A stretch of DNA of 64,000 nt from Petaurus breviceps papuanus (Eukaryota > Chordata > Mammalia > Diprotodontia > Petauridae), in assembly GCA_028583685.1 (NCBI GenBank), contig JAMXIF010001178.1, forward strand, positions 646,819 through 710,818, in the 5' to 3' direction. Within the stretch, counting starts at the first letter, position 1, and each line of letters opens with the position of its first letter. The notes below the pieces were generated by a model. That model was not told where the DNA came from. It ran no database searches and saw nothing but the letters and a program-made list of their open reading frames with translations. Position numbers and translations under genes: made by a program. This document shows positions 53,946 to 64,000 of the stretch, piece after piece.

Positions 53946-54190
53946 AGCACAGAGTATCGGGAAACGTGGTGTACTTGAAGTCAGACCTGGGACCACCTCT
54001 GACACTGGCAGTGAGCCCACTCCTCAGAGCCCTCCTCCTCCTCCTCCTTCTCTTCCTCCTCAGTAAAAGTAAGGACAAGAAAGGACACCTATAACACCTA
54101 CCTCCTGTGTTTGCTGTAAGACTCAATCCAGATAATGGCTGTAAAGTGCTTTGTAAATGTCCAAGTTGCTGAAGTGATAGCTGTTATTGA
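53945..54190 (+). repeat. MIR/THER-like CORE-SINE with a CTC repeat
   Basis: 'gtacttgaagtcagacctgg' and 'gataatggctgtaaagtgct' bracket a TCC/CTC expansion at 54032-54060. Confidence 0.65.
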
Positions 54191-54234
54191 CTTCAGTGAC
54201 AGTATCAATCTGTCAAAAACAAACCCTATGTTTG

Positions 54235-54480
54235 GATAGCACTTTGCAAGTTTAAATTGTTTTCCCATATATTATCTTATCTGATCTTTATAACACCCTG
54301 TGAGGTAATCTATAGACATTTTTATCCCTCTGCTACAGGTGAGGAAACTGAGGCTCAGAGAGGTCTAGGGAATTGCCCAAGATCATTCAGATTTTTTGGC
54401 AGCAGATCTATCTGGGTCTTAACCCTAGGTTGTTTTTTTTTTTTTTTTACTACCATCTAGTGTTCTTTTTACTAGACCAC
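54235..54480 (-). repeat. MIR/THER1-like CORE-SINE
   Basis: 'ggatagcactttgcaagttt', 'ctgtgaggtaatctatagac' and 'gtgaggaaactgaggctcag'. Confidence 0.8.
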
Positions 54481-54494
54481 CCTGCTGGGAGCTT

Positions 54495-54540
54495 GGGTGG
54501 GGTGGGGTGGAGTGGGGTGGGGTGGGGTGGGGTAGGGTGA
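54495..54540. repeat. (GGGGT)n G-rich repeat
   Basis: Nine GGGT-type units, a candidate G-quadruplex former. Confidence 0.85.
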
Positions 54541-54552
54541 GAAAGTCAAGGA

Positions 54553-54782
54553 TGGCTAGGTGTACAGAGAACTGGGCCTGGAATCAGGAAGACTTGAGTT
54601 CAAATCTAGGCTCAGACACCTAATAATTGTGGAATCCTGAGCAAGTCTGCTTCAATTTCCTCATCTGTGAAATGGGGATAATATTATTGGATCTACCTCC
54701 ATAATATTATAGCATCTATCTCCCAAGGTTGTTTAGAGGATCAAATATGATAATATTAGTAAAGTTTAAGCACAGTGTTCAA
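54553..54782 (+). repeat. THER1/MIR-like CORE-SINE, near full length
   Basis: 'ggctaggtgtacagagaact', 'tcctcatctgtgaaatgggg' and 'ccaaggttgtttagaggatc'. A short local duplication around 'ataatatta' is seen. Confidence 0.8.
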
Positions 54783-54787
54783 CACAT

Positions 54788-55003
54788 TTTTGTTCAGTTA
54801 CTGTAACCCCATGGACAATATTGTCCTTCTTGGCAGATACTGGAATGGTTTGTCATTTTCTTCTCCAGAGAAATAAGGCAAATAGAGGTAGAGTGACTTG
54901 CCCGAGGTCACATAGCTAGTATGTGTTTGAGGCTAGATTTGAACTCAGGTCTTCCTAACTCCAGGTCCAGTCCTCTATTCACTTAATCATCTAACTGCTT
55001 GTG
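54788..55003 (-). mobile_element. MAR1 CORE-SINE, partly deleted
   Basis: 'ttgttcagttactgtaaccc', 'ggcagatactggaatggttt' and 'gaggtcacatagctagtatg', with the core shortened. Confidence 0.85.
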
Positions 55004-55117
55004 CTTATGTTTGGACATAGTAGGTGCTTAATAAATGTTTGTTTTCCTTCCTTCCTACTGGGTACCCAGACCTATACTAGATATTTTGCAGTAGGCAGTG
55101 GAAGATTTAATGAGGGT

Positions 55118-55280
55118 TAGGGGCTGCTAGGTGGCGCAGTGAATAGAGCACTGGTCCTAGAGTCAGGAGGACCTGAGTTCAAATCCAGACTCAGACACTT
55201 AACACAAAAACTAGCCATGTGACCTTGGGCAAGTCACTTAATCCCAACTGCCCTCCAAAAAGCAAAAAAAAAAAAAAAAA
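55118..55280 (+). mobile_element. tRNA-derived SINE (family A)
   Basis: Full length with an A tail. The exact duplication AGATTTAATGAGGGT lies at 55103-55117 and 55281-55295. Confidence 0.95.
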
Positions 55281-55344
55281 AGATTTAATGAGGGTGTGCA
55301 ATGAAGTCAAGCCTATGGCTCTGTGGGGCAGTATAATTTTGTTA

Positions 55345-55500
55345 CAAGCATTAATTGAAAAGAAATATAGGGTATAGGACTTGGAGTCAGGAGAACCTGG
55401 GTTTAACTTCTGCTTCAGACACCAGTTGTGTGTCTCTAGAGAAGTCATTTAATATTCCCTGGCCTTAGTTTCTTCTGTAAAATGAAGAGGTTGAAGCTAT
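55345..55500 (+). repeat. MIR CORE-SINE
   Basis: 'cttggagtcaggagaacctg' and 'ggccttagtttcttctgtaa'. Confidence 0.75.
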
Positions 55501-56655
55501 TAAAAATATGACTCACAAAATCAGAAGGAGAAAACTTCAGAAGATTAATTTCTAACAGTGAAATTTCATCATGGCCATGTATGCATAGTAGGCTCCCTAA
55601 TGATTACACATGTAATAATATCATATATAAAAATTAATATATTATATGTATTACATATATAAAATCTCAGGAATGTCAATGGGAAAGTTGGGGTTAGGAG
55701 GAAAAGGGAATGCCTGTAATGGAAAATTATAATATCAAAATAACTTCTGAGAAGAAATTCTTTTCTTTGACACACCCTTCTTGAAAATCAGTCTGGAGCA
55801 TATATAGCAAGGGGAAAGTCCACTTTTGTGAGACATCTATAGTCATGATTGAGAAAAGGAGACCATTTCTGAGTGCTTCTTCCACACTCTACCCACATAT
55901 TCTAAGCCATGGGCTTAGGCCTTGGAGGTAGCCGGGCAGGGTTTACAAAGAAAACTCTGGTCCAATTTTACAAAGAACTAACAGCCTTCTTTTTAAAGAC
56001 AATGTTCCAAAATGTATCTTTTAATAGTATATTTTAAAAAATCAAGCTGCCAAAATCTTCTCCAGAAGAAAATGAGTGCTCTCTGAAGGCCCAATCCATC
56101 TCAGATTCTGGTCAACTGGAAGCGTTTGTTTTCTAGGCAAAAAATACTCCAGTTACCCACAAGAAACTAAATATAAAATTTGGAAAGATGTCCTGCTGGC
56201 ACAAACACACTGGAGACTATAAATATATATTGTAGGGATGGGTCTGGAAATTAAGTTTGCTCAAAATAACATTCTCTTTCCATTTTATGCCATATTTAGC
56301 CATCAGGACACCTTCCCATGGCTCAGACTGGGTATATCTGAGATTGATGAGCCAGAGGACTGTGGGGGCTTGGGCTCCAGAAGAATTGGTCTGATAGCAA
56401 CACTGCCCTGTGGACTCTTTCTCAGGGTAGAGGAAGTTGCAACATTTGAGTCCCTAGATCTTCTTCTTTCTTGGATTCCGGGGAGGTCATTCATTCCTGA
56501 GTGGGAGAAAAGAAAACTCTGCTGGAACTGGTTAGGGTCCTTTGCCATGAACCATGAATCCACCATCTTCTGAGTGGCATTCTTATAGCAGAAGCTTCAA
56601 ACTTTTAAAAGTGCTTTCTCTTCACAGGCTGCTAGGTCTTTACCCAGATAGGTAG
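55500..56655. other. Long unique stretch
   Basis: About 1.1 kb without a recognised element. A 111-codon open frame at 56238-56573 overlaps an 87-codon frame on the other strand, and neither resembles a known protein. Confidence 0.45.
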
Positions 56656-56659
56656 CACT

Positions 56660-56815
56660 ATCCTGCTAGGTCTTTACCCAGTCATGGGAGATGTAGGCAG
56701 GGAAGGAAACTGAGAGGCTCAGAGAGAATCAGTAAATCACCCAAGGTTACAGGGTGATTTAGTTGCCAGGACCAGACTAAAATTCAACTTGTTTCCTGAC
56801 TTCTGGGTTAGAGTC
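56660..56815 (-). repeat. MIR CORE-SINE with a local duplication
   Basis: 'ggaaactgagaggctcagag' and 'caaggttacagggtgattta'. The word TGCTAGGTCTTTACCCAG occurs at 56630-56647 and 56664-56681. Confidence 0.65.
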
Positions 56816-56940
56816 CCCAACTTGATTGGTGTCTAAGAGGAAAAGAAGCTACATCTGAATAGAGTGAAGTACCCATCAGACACAACTCAGGTGGTCTTTC
56901 AACCACCTTACCCAGGCTCAGGAGATCTTCATGGGACTCT

Positions 56941-56950
56941 GTGTGTGTGT

Positions 56951-56988
<38 letters not shown>
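56941..56988. repeat. (GT)n microsatellite
   Basis: About 24 GT units with one interruption. Confidence 0.95.
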
Positions 56989-56989
<1 letters not shown>

Positions 56990-57249
56990 CATCTTTCATT
57001 CTCCATCGCTGGAAGAGATACAGGATCTGGAACATAGACAGCTGAAAGTCTGTGGGGAAGACTGGATAACTGGGGCTCAAGAAGAGTGGGAAGACAGACT
57101 GGCCTGTGATGGGAGCAAGGGGATCCTTAGATTGGAGACTGGGCCATGGAAAATAGATGTCTTACCTGTGTGGACTTTGTAGGCCATTGTTCCCAAAGGC
57201 TGGGAATATGATGGGAACTGCTACTGAACATCTCTGGGACATTCTCAAC

Positions 57250-57420
57250 AAATCCATTAACACTGGACTCAGAGTCAGCATGGTGCTGTGGAAAGAGCAT
57301 TGGTCAGGGGTCAGAATGCCTGGGCTCTAGCCCTGGCTCTACTATTAATTAGCAATGTAACTTTGGGCAAGTTACTACAGGGCCTCAGTTTCTCCAAATG
57401 TAAAACGAGAAAACTGGTTA
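57250..57420 (+). repeat. MIR CORE-SINE
   Basis: 'gtgctgtggaaagagcattg', 'tggctctactattaattagc' and 'gcctcagtttctccaaatgt'. Confidence 0.85.
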
Positions 57421-57424
57421 AGAA

Positions 57425-57640
57425 ATCTTTAATAATATTTATATCTAAAAGGGATCTTAGAAATCACCAATCCAATATCTTCCCCTTCCATTTCACAGAT
57501 GAGGAAAACCGAGGCCCACAAAGATGAAGTGACTTGCCTGGGGTCACAAAACTAATAAGTGTCATAGGTAGGATGTAAACCCATATCTTCCTGATCCCAA
57601 GTCTAGCACTCTGTCTACTACACCACCTCCAGTTCTGCTG
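57425..57640 (-). repeat. MIR CORE-SINE
   Basis: 'ccatttcacagatgaggaaa', 'ggtcacaaaactaataagtg' and an inverted tRNA-like end. Confidence 0.8.
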
Positions 57641-57644
57641 TTTT

Positions 57645-57830
57645 ATATTGCTAAATCACTTAGAAGTCAGAAAATCCTTCAAGGTCTGTCAATATCCGCT
57701 TTCTCAGTTCTGTTCTTTGTGTGACTTCAGGCAAGTTACTACCCCTCTCAGATGGGCCTCTTCCCCATTTATTAGTATTAATGAGGCTAGAACAATCTCT
57801 GAGATCTTTTATAACTCTAAGAGTCTAGGA
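57645..57830 (+). repeat. MIR-like CORE-SINE
   Basis: 'tgtgacttcaggcaagttac' and 'aggctagaacaatctctgag'. Confidence 0.7.
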
Positions 57831-57934
57831 ATTTATTTATTTAGGTATAGACATATAATTTCATTGGTGTAGGGATTCCCTGGCAAGGAAACTCCCTTAT
57901 TACATCAGGTATGCATTTCCTACAGCTCCTGTTC

Positions 57935-58080
57935 TTACAGAGTTGCTTAGGGCACAGAGAGGTTTAGGTGGCTTGCTCATGGGTAACACAGCTAGTATGT
58001 ATGGGAGTCAGGACTTAAACTCAGATCTATGATTCCAAGGCTGGTCCTCTACCCACTACTTCGTTGCTTCTCTAGAATTG
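57935..58080 (-). repeat. MIR CORE-SINE
   Basis: 'cacagagaggtttaggtggc' and 'ggacttaaactcagatctat'. Confidence 0.75.
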
Positions 58081-59388
58081 AGGGTACCCTATTCATATTG
58101 TCCCCAGATATAAGACCTTGGAGCCTAGACTCCTGGGGATGGATGGCTATCTTTGGGGAGAATGGTCAAACCTGGAAGTGACAAGAGAGAACAGGAGACA
58201 AGATTGTGTTGGGACAGAGGGAGGCGACACACATTTTCCTACTGACCCTACTCCTAGGCCCCTTTAAACTTGTCGGGGAAGGTATTCACTCTATTTCTGG
58301 GAATGCCAGTGCCCTGTTTCCCCAAGGGCAGTGCTGGCAAAGGGGAAAATGCCAGGAGCTATTGTCTATTCACAGACTTATCTGCCAGGAGGTTCTGATT
58401 TCACTAGGGCTGCTTCCAGCAATCCCAGGCACATCCAGAAGAGAGAACTGTTATCGACTCTTTTCGAATCTGCACTTTTCTTCTGGGCTTTTTGTTGTTG
58501 TTGTTGTTGGGGGGTAGAGTGGGGGGGGGGGGCGCGAGTGCTCTGAGTGCAGCACGGCTTCTCACCATGGGCTAAGAGATAAGGGGCTGGACTCAAAGCG
58601 TTATTGTTTGGTCCAACAAAAGGACATTTCTGTAACTTTTCAGTGAGCTGGGCCAGGCTCCCTCAGCGGCGCAGTCTGTGGACAGGCAGAGGGGGCTGAT
58701 CACAGCTACAGCCTGGCCCACTAGTGGGGACAGGGGAAACCCTAACCTGGCATTGGCTTGGGGGAGAGAGCTGGGGAAGGGGCCTGCTTCCTGCTTCCCA
58801 GGACCTCTGGATCACAGCAGGTTTCTCCTTTCTGACTCCCCCTCCTTTTCTCTGGTCTTTAGAGGGGGGAACTTTCTGGGGGTTTTACTCCAGAAACCCC
58901 CAAGCAGTCATAACAATGTATCATCCTTCACACACAAAGACCTCCTGACCAGAGCTGAAGATGGTGTCTCCAGCAGTGAAGAGGGTTATCCACACTCTCA
59001 GGTCTTCAGCTCCACCCAGTCCAGGGATCATTCCATGACATCATCCCGCCTCACCTATTTTGTTATGTCCTCCTATTCTGCTTTCTGCCTGCTCTCGCCC
59101 CCATTCCCCGCCTTTGGAAGAGCTCTGTGGGTCCCTGGCTCCATTCCATCTGGGCTTCCTTCCCCCTCCACCCTGCGACTCTACTCCTCAGGTCACAATA
59201 CTGGCTCTCCTGGCAGAGAGAGACTGTTCCATCAATCCCTACCTCCTGCTCCCAGCCAGACCTGGAGCCAGGCTTCCTTCCTAGGTCCCCACTGTTTCCC
59301 ACGATGCATGCCCAAAACTCCTTCATGTGCCTCTTCCCACCCTGCAAGGCTGCAAAGAACTCTGCGGGAGGAAAGGCTCTTAGAGACC
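58080..59388. other. Unique GC-richer stretch with a 266-codon open frame
   Basis: This is the longest GC-richer unique stretch seen. An open frame at 58678-59478 (plus) runs 266 codons, but it ends inside a MIR, has low-complexity Ser/Pro-rich content, and overlaps open frames in other frames and on the minus strand. I therefore do not call it a gene. G-runs lie at 58508-58531. Regulatory DNA is possible. Confidence 0.4.
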
Positions 59389-59389
59389 C

Positions 59390-59570
59390 AATCAAAGCTT
59401 TGGAACATTGTACAGAGCCCTGGTCTGAGAGTCAGGAAACGGGTCATATTTCTATCTCTGCCCCAACTTGGTGTGTGACCTTGGGCAAGTGGCTTCCCCT
59501 GCAGGTCCTAGTTCCCCCATCTGTGAAATGAAGGATATAGGTGCTTTCTAAGGCACCTTCTAGTTCTCAA
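59390..59570 (+). repeat. MIR CORE-SINE
   Basis: 'ccctggtctgagagtcagga', 'gtgtgtgaccttgggcaagt' and 'tagttcccccatctgtgaaa'. Confidence 0.85.
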
Positions 59571-59664
59571 AATATATTATTTACAATCCCTGTGCTTGGT
59601 GGTATAAAGTGGGAAGATGTATTTCTTTCCTTCAGGATTTTCTTATGTATTTGGGGTGATGAGA

Positions 59665-59745
59665 CTTATACTGAGTGCTCCAAAAAATTGTTTTAAGCTT
59701 TAATAGATGAAAAGTGCACTAAGACTTTGGGGATACCATGTATAG
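59665..59745. mobile_element. Mariner-like MITE
   Basis: A palindromic 80-bp unit. 'tactgagtgctccaaaaaat' on the left is inverted on the right ('cactaagactttggggatac'), around 'aagctttaatag'. TA lies at both edges. Another arm occurs at 18824. Confidence 0.65.
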
Positions 59746-59931
59746 GAAGCAGCTAGAAAGGAGAACAGATCACATAGCACTAAAGTCCAAATCACAGAGT
59801 TTGGACTTTATTAAGGTCCTGTTATGGGTCCTTATAGGATGAAGGGGAACCCTGGTTCTCCAAGTCCTGTCAATGGAGCATTAACTTTGATAGGTCCTAC
59901 CAAGGTGGAAACGCTTCAAGAAACGTTTCCT

Positions 59932-60107
59932 GGGCTGGCTAGGTGAGGTAGTGAATAGAGCACTGGCCCTGGAGTCAGGAGGACATGAGTTCAAATGTGG
60001 CCTCAGATACTTAACACAAAACTAGCCATGTGACCTTGGGCAAGTCACTTAACCCCAATTGCCCTACCTTCCCCTCTCCAAAAAGCAAAAAGAAAAATCT
60101 TAAAAAA
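59932..60107 (+). mobile_element. tRNA-derived SINE (family A)
   Basis: 'gagcactggccctggagtca', 'cttaaccccaattgccctac' and an A-rich tail. Duplication AGAAACGTTTCC / AGAAATGTTTCT. Confidence 0.9.
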
Positions 60108-60127
60108 AGAAATGTTTCTTTTGTTAA

Positions 60128-60870
60128 GTTTTTAAATGCCTTCATAGCCTGGCTCCAATGGAATTGTCCAGCCTCCTTGTATGTTCCATCGCTTCCAATG
60201 CCCCATGATCCACACAATTTGGGCTTCTCTCTGCTCCTCACACATGGCATTTCCTCTCTCATCTCCATTTCTTTGCATTGGCCATTCTCCATGCCTGAGA
60301 TGCATCCCTTCCTGACCTCTGCCTCCTAGTGTCCCTCTCTTCAAAGAAGCAGCTCAAGTACTAGCCCAGAGGTGTCCTGGAGCCAGCTCTTACTGGCCGG
60401 CCACAGACCTGATTGTTAAATTTTCACTGAATTTTTACATCTCCCAAATCAGCAAATACTATAAATTAAGGTTTGATTTAATTGTTTTGTTGATTGTTTA
60501 GACTTCAGAAAGCAATGGAGAAAATGTTAATAATGAAAATTAAACTTAGAAGCATGTCATGAATGCCTTTTTCTCCAGAGATCTTGTTGTTAAACATTTC
60601 CCCACATACCCCATCAGTCTTCTGAAATCTTTCTTGATCCCATTAACTACTAGTGCCCTCCTCAAGTTGCCTTGTATTTAACTATTTTGCATTTATTAAT
60701 TTAATATTTATGTTATATGTAATTCTACATGTACTTGTATTCTTCCCCATTAGAATGTAAGCTCCTGTGAGTTATTTCATTTATTGTCTTTGCACCCCCA
60801 GTACCCTTCACAGTGCCTGGCACAGATTAAACACTTAAGAAACGCTTATTGATTGACTGATTGATTGGTG
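60128..60870 (+). mobile_element. L2 LINE 3' region split by an unclassified insertion
   Basis: 60128-60361 runs through 'ccttcatagcctggctccaa' to 'aagcagctcaagta'. It resumes near 60620 with 'cttgatcccattaactacta' and ends 'gaaacgcttattgattgact'. The middle is not L2. Confidence 0.75.
60362..60619. mobile_element. Unclassified insertion in L2 (about 258 bp)
   Basis: 'ggtgtcctggagccagctct', 'tcactgaatttttacatctc' and 'aaattaaacttagaagcatg' belong to no family I can name. It interrupts an otherwise continuous L2. Ends are only weakly inverted, so a DNA transposon is possible but unproven. Confidence 0.5.
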
Positions 60871-60954
60871 GTGGGAATACTCTTATCAACAAAATCATAG
60901 CTCTTCAGAATTGAAGCATCAGCTTGGAATGTGACTGATGAAGGACCTCAGAGA

Positions 60955-61220
60955 TGGGGGAGAAAAACGTTCATTTTAGCAGTCAGGGAGGGCTTCATGG
61001 AAGAGTTGAGACAAGAGGTGGATCATGAAGTATAGTAAGAATTTGGACAGGTAGGAAGAGGAACCGGGCAGGCAGGAGGAAATCATAAGCAAAGACATAA
61101 ATGATCAAGGTGGACCCTAGGACAATGAGGAACCTGATTTGTCCAGAGTGGAGGGTGTATGTTGGAATGGAAAGTTTGGAAAAAAGTACTGTTCAATCAG
61201 AAGAGAAACCTGCACAGAGT
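60955..61220 (-). mobile_element. L2 LINE 3' UTR fragment
   Basis: 'cagggagggcttcatggaag' and later purine-rich text are inverted L2. Confidence 0.55.
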
Positions 61221-62230
61221 TTAGGGGTTCGTGGAAGGTAGGGGTCTCCAAGGCCCCTAGAGAGGGCATTTCTGTCCACAGGAGGCTAAAAGAGCCTTTT
61301 GTAATATCTCCCTCCTCGATCTGGGAAATATCCTTGCACCCCAGGCTTTACTGACTTTGCAAACTCCCCAGATTCAAGCCCAGTTCATCCCCTCTTTCCC
61401 TTCTCAGGCTCTGGCACTTAGCTCTTGGCCTTGACCACATTTGCCACACCCTTGGCACAGCCCTTCCCCTGTTGAGTTTGGCTCCAAGTGCCAAAAATAT
61501 GCCAAATTTCCTTCCCCTATCTACCCTTCCACAAAGACTCTGTAAGCTAGATTGCACAGAAAACTCCTAACTTCTACCATGAATCCCCTTGCTCTAGGAT
61601 ACTATGAAACAACCTTCCCCCTCCCCCCCCCAGACCACATGGCCCAGACGTGGTTTGTTCACATCCCAGTCTGGAGTGGGGGCTTGGGCTGTGGAGCCAA
61701 AATAGCTTTTACCCAAACATCCCCATAAACCCGAACTGCTGCCCTATAGCTCTCCAGAGACTCGACACCAGCACATTCCCATAACCTCTTCCTCAGCTCA
61801 GCTCATGTCAGACCTTGGGAGAGAAGAGCTAAGGGGGAACAGTGAGCTGACACAGATTGTGTCTCTGGCCTGCTGGTCCCTCACCGCCTGCTTCCCTTCC
61901 CTCCCTTCCCTCCTTCCCTCCCCCTCCCCCCCACAGTCTCAAGGCAGTTTTCCTTTACATTCAGGCAAAATACCCTCCCTCCCCCAACCTGAGTTTGGCA
62001 AAAAGAAAACCTGCACACAGACCTTAGAGGAGTTGAATAGGATCTGGGCCAAGCAGGAAATATTCAATAAATGTTTATCCTGTAACACAATAGTGGGTTT
62101 TTCAGAGCCCCAAGTGGCATTTAACGCTGTGGGAGACACAAGTGTCCCATTCCTGAAGGCCTGAAGCCAGGAGGGAGGGCAGGGGACTAGCAGGATTCCT
62201 CTGAAGGAGGCAGGATAAACCATCAATGGT
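61220..62230. other. Long unique stretch, pyrimidine-rich
   Basis: About 1 kb with no recognised element. CCCTTCC tracts lie at 61889-61930. Open frames of up to 119 codons have no known domain. Confidence 0.45.
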
Positions 62231-62231
62231 G

Positions 62232-62485
62232 CAATCAATAAACATTTATTGAGAACTTCTTATGTGCAAGGGCCTGGAGAGGGAAAAATGGAAAAGACAC
62301 AGTTCCTGCCCTCATGGAGTTTCCAGTCTATATGGAGTTTTTTTTACTTTGGAAAAAAAATCAGAGAAAGATTAAATAGTAAACACTGTGATCCTTCTGT
62401 GTGACATAGAGAGTAAGTACTATAGATGTTCTGGATAGGAATAGTCTAGGAAGGCTGCCTGGGGAAGGTGGGCCCTGAAGGACAG
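62232..62485 (-). mobile_element. L2 LINE 3' end
   Basis: 'caataaacatttattgagaa', 'tgccctcatggagtttccag' and 'gaaggctgcctggggaagg'. Confidence 0.8.
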
Positions 62486-62489
62486 GTAG

Positions 62490-62680
62490 AATTTGGAGAG
62501 GAGGTGGGTAGAGAAAGAACACTGAATGTGGCCTCAGGAGGCCTGAGTTCAGACCCCATCTCTACTTATATGATGCTGAGTAAGATACTTCACCTCTCTG
62601 GGCCTCAATGTCCTCTTCTGTAAGATTTGGACCAGATGCTCTCTAAGGTCCCTTGCCACTCTAAACCCTACGAACCAATG
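62490..62680 (+). repeat. MIR CORE-SINE
   Basis: 'ggcctgagttcagaccccat', 'gcctcaatgtcctcttctgt' and 'ggaccagatgctctctaagg'. Confidence 0.8.
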
Positions 62681-62700
62681 ATATATATATATATATATAT
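62681..62700. repeat. (AT)n microsatellite
   Basis: Ten AT units. Confidence 0.9.
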
Positions 62701-62939
62701 AACTTAATAACTCTGGACATCCTCTGCTTGCAAGTTGTTTTTTGAGTTCAAGGAGTCTTTACTGATAGCTCAGTGAGCATTTAGTCCTCAGCTAGACAAT
62801 GTGGGAGAAAAAGTTGTTCACTTTGGCAGCTCACAATTTGGTTGTGTACCAGAGAGAGGTGCGCATCAGATGGTATTTTGAAAATCTTGTTTTTATTGAC
62901 TTTTTAAAAACACCCTCCTCTAATCCAGTGAACTGTACT

Positions 62940-63250
62940 TTTTCTAATAATCTTTTTTAAAAAACAAAGAGAAAAAAAGCAGTTCAGCAAGACCAATCAA
63001 CAGATCCACTGTCTGACAATATATGCCATATTGGACACACATAATTCCCCCACCTTTGCAAAGAAGGGAAGGAGGTCCATTTTCTTAACTATTCTTTGGG
63101 GACCAATGTTGGATGTTATTACTATATGCCATTCAATTTTATTTTATTTTTTTTTAATTTTCATTGCTGTGGTCACTGTGCATATTATTTTCCTGGTTTT
63201 GCTTTCTTGATTTGGTATCAGTTCACATAAATCATCCATGTGCTTCTCAT
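62940..63250 (-). mobile_element. L1-like 3' UTR fragment
   Basis: 'gcaagaccaatcaacagatc', 'tttgcaaagaagggaaggag' and 'tattttcctggttttgcttt' resemble the inverted L1 3' region at 17010 and 14385. Confidence 0.6.
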
Positions 63251-63264
63251 GAAACGATGCAATC

Positions 63265-63460
63265 AAATGATCATAGATTGAGAACAGGAAGCAATCTAAG
63301 ACCATAAAGTCCAACCCCCTCAATTTACAGAGGAGGAAACTGAGCCCAGAGAAACTAAGTGACTTTTTCAGGGTTACATATCTAATAGGGATCTAGGAAA
63401 GGATTTTAATCCAGGTCTTCCTGATTTCAAGTCCAGTGTCCTTTCCCTGTGGCCATCCTG
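63265..63460 (-). repeat. MIR CORE-SINE
   Basis: 'ctcaatttacagaggaggaa', 'ctgagcccagagaaactaag' and 'tttaatccaggtcttcctga'. Confidence 0.8.
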
Positions 63461-63699
63461 TCTCTGGTATATGAATACAAGATGTATAAGCTAGAGCTAG
63501 ATTGCCTATTCTGTGTATATGCAGAGGAACCTTAGCCTGTTTTGGGGACATAACTGAGTGATGTTTAGAAACCAAGAGGCTATAAATGGCATAGTCCCAG
63601 GCTGAAATGAAGAGGATGTGCAAAATCTAACCCAATGCTTACCAGAACCTTTGACTCCAACTACCCCAAACCCATCGCCTTTATGATAGAGGAAGACTA

Positions 63700-63910
63700 G
63701 AAAGAACTCATTTAAGTTGTGGGATCAGCTAAATAACCCTGGGTTGGGTGACGTGGGTTCTAGTCCTGGGTCTGCCATAATTCCCTAGGTGACGCTGGGC
63801 AGTTTCTTCATTTCTCTGCTCCCCGACTTCCACATCTGTAAAATGAGGCAAGAGTGAGAAAGGGGGAAGTTTCATCTCTAAGGTCCCTTTGAGTTGCAAA
63901 CCTTATTAAG
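63700..63910 (+). repeat. MIR CORE-SINE
   Basis: 'gggttctagtcctgggtctg', 'ccacatctgtaaaatgaggc' and 'ctctaaggtccctttgagtt'. Confidence 0.8.
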
Positions 63911-64000
63911 CAAGCTACTTGACCTAAAACTGAGCCATCAACTCCAGACAGTAACTAGAATACTGAAACTTGGAGTGTGGGATCCTTTTTGGGGGCTGGG

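Noticed and set aside
56238-56573. A 111-codon open frame as an exon or small gene
   Set aside because: Overlapped by an antisense frame of similar length. No domain and no splice context I can defend.
58678-59478. A 266-codon open frame as a host gene
   Set aside because: No domain, ends inside a MIR, low-complexity content, and competing open frames on both strands.

Overview
This window looks like gene-poor noncoding DNA from a marsupial nuclear genome. The evidence is the repeat content: many tRNA-derived SINEs, MAR1-type CORE-SINEs, very many L2 and MIR relics, an L1 whose ORF2 C-terminus is readable, and BovB/RTE-type LINE pieces. The SINE subfamilies (one whose 3' part reads CCAATTGCC then CTCCAAAAAGC before the A tail, and a second that also occurs as a dimer) suggest an Australian marsupial, possibly a dasyuromorph. 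That narrower call rests on memory of repeat families and is weak. I found no host protein-coding exon, tRNA, rRNA, snRNA or CRISPR array that I could defend. Every long open frame is either inside a repeat or lacks recognisable domain content.

Layout. 0-5 kb: an L3/CR1 relic broken by two hAT-type insertions, an L2 copy, then mostly unique AT-rich DNA. 5-8 kb: a young SINE and a short L1 insertion 35 bp apart, a GA microsatellite with a 100-bp assembly gap, a cluster of hAT and MIR pieces, and a unique block that may be conserved regulatory DNA. 8-10 kb: one long L2 copy on the minus strand. 11-17 kb: L2, an RTE LINE with endonuclease-domain similarity, an L1 3' end, MAR1 and SINEs. 17-31 kb: dense MIR/L2/SINE mosaic, with two L2 3' ends in tandem at 19-20 kb, an AAAAG microsatellite, and a Tigger-like MITE nested in L2 at 26 kb. 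31-40 kb: longer unique stretches, an L1 3' end, an RTE reverse-transcriptase fragment and a 10-bp gap. 40-42 kb: a 1.6-kb L2 with a YADD box, interrupted by MAR1. 43-50 kb: L1 fragments, two copies of the dimeric SINE, a solo LTR with a TATA box, and a tandem octamer/AP-1 motif cluster. 50-64 kb: MIR and L2 relics, with unique, more GC-rich DNA at 58-59.4 kb.

The main value of the window is its insertion history. Many insertions have target-site duplications that can be read by eye, so relative ages can be ordered: L2, L3 and MIR oldest, then hAT, Tigger-like and mariner-like MITEs, RTE and MAR1, then L1, and the A-tailed SINEs and the LTR youngest. I do not see a new gene system. The best leads are the dimeric SINE family, a repeat family with an RTE-like ACAACA tail, an unclassified insertion in L2 near 60.4 kb, and several unique blocks that could be conserved enhancers. 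Family names were assigned from remembered consensus sequences, without a database search.
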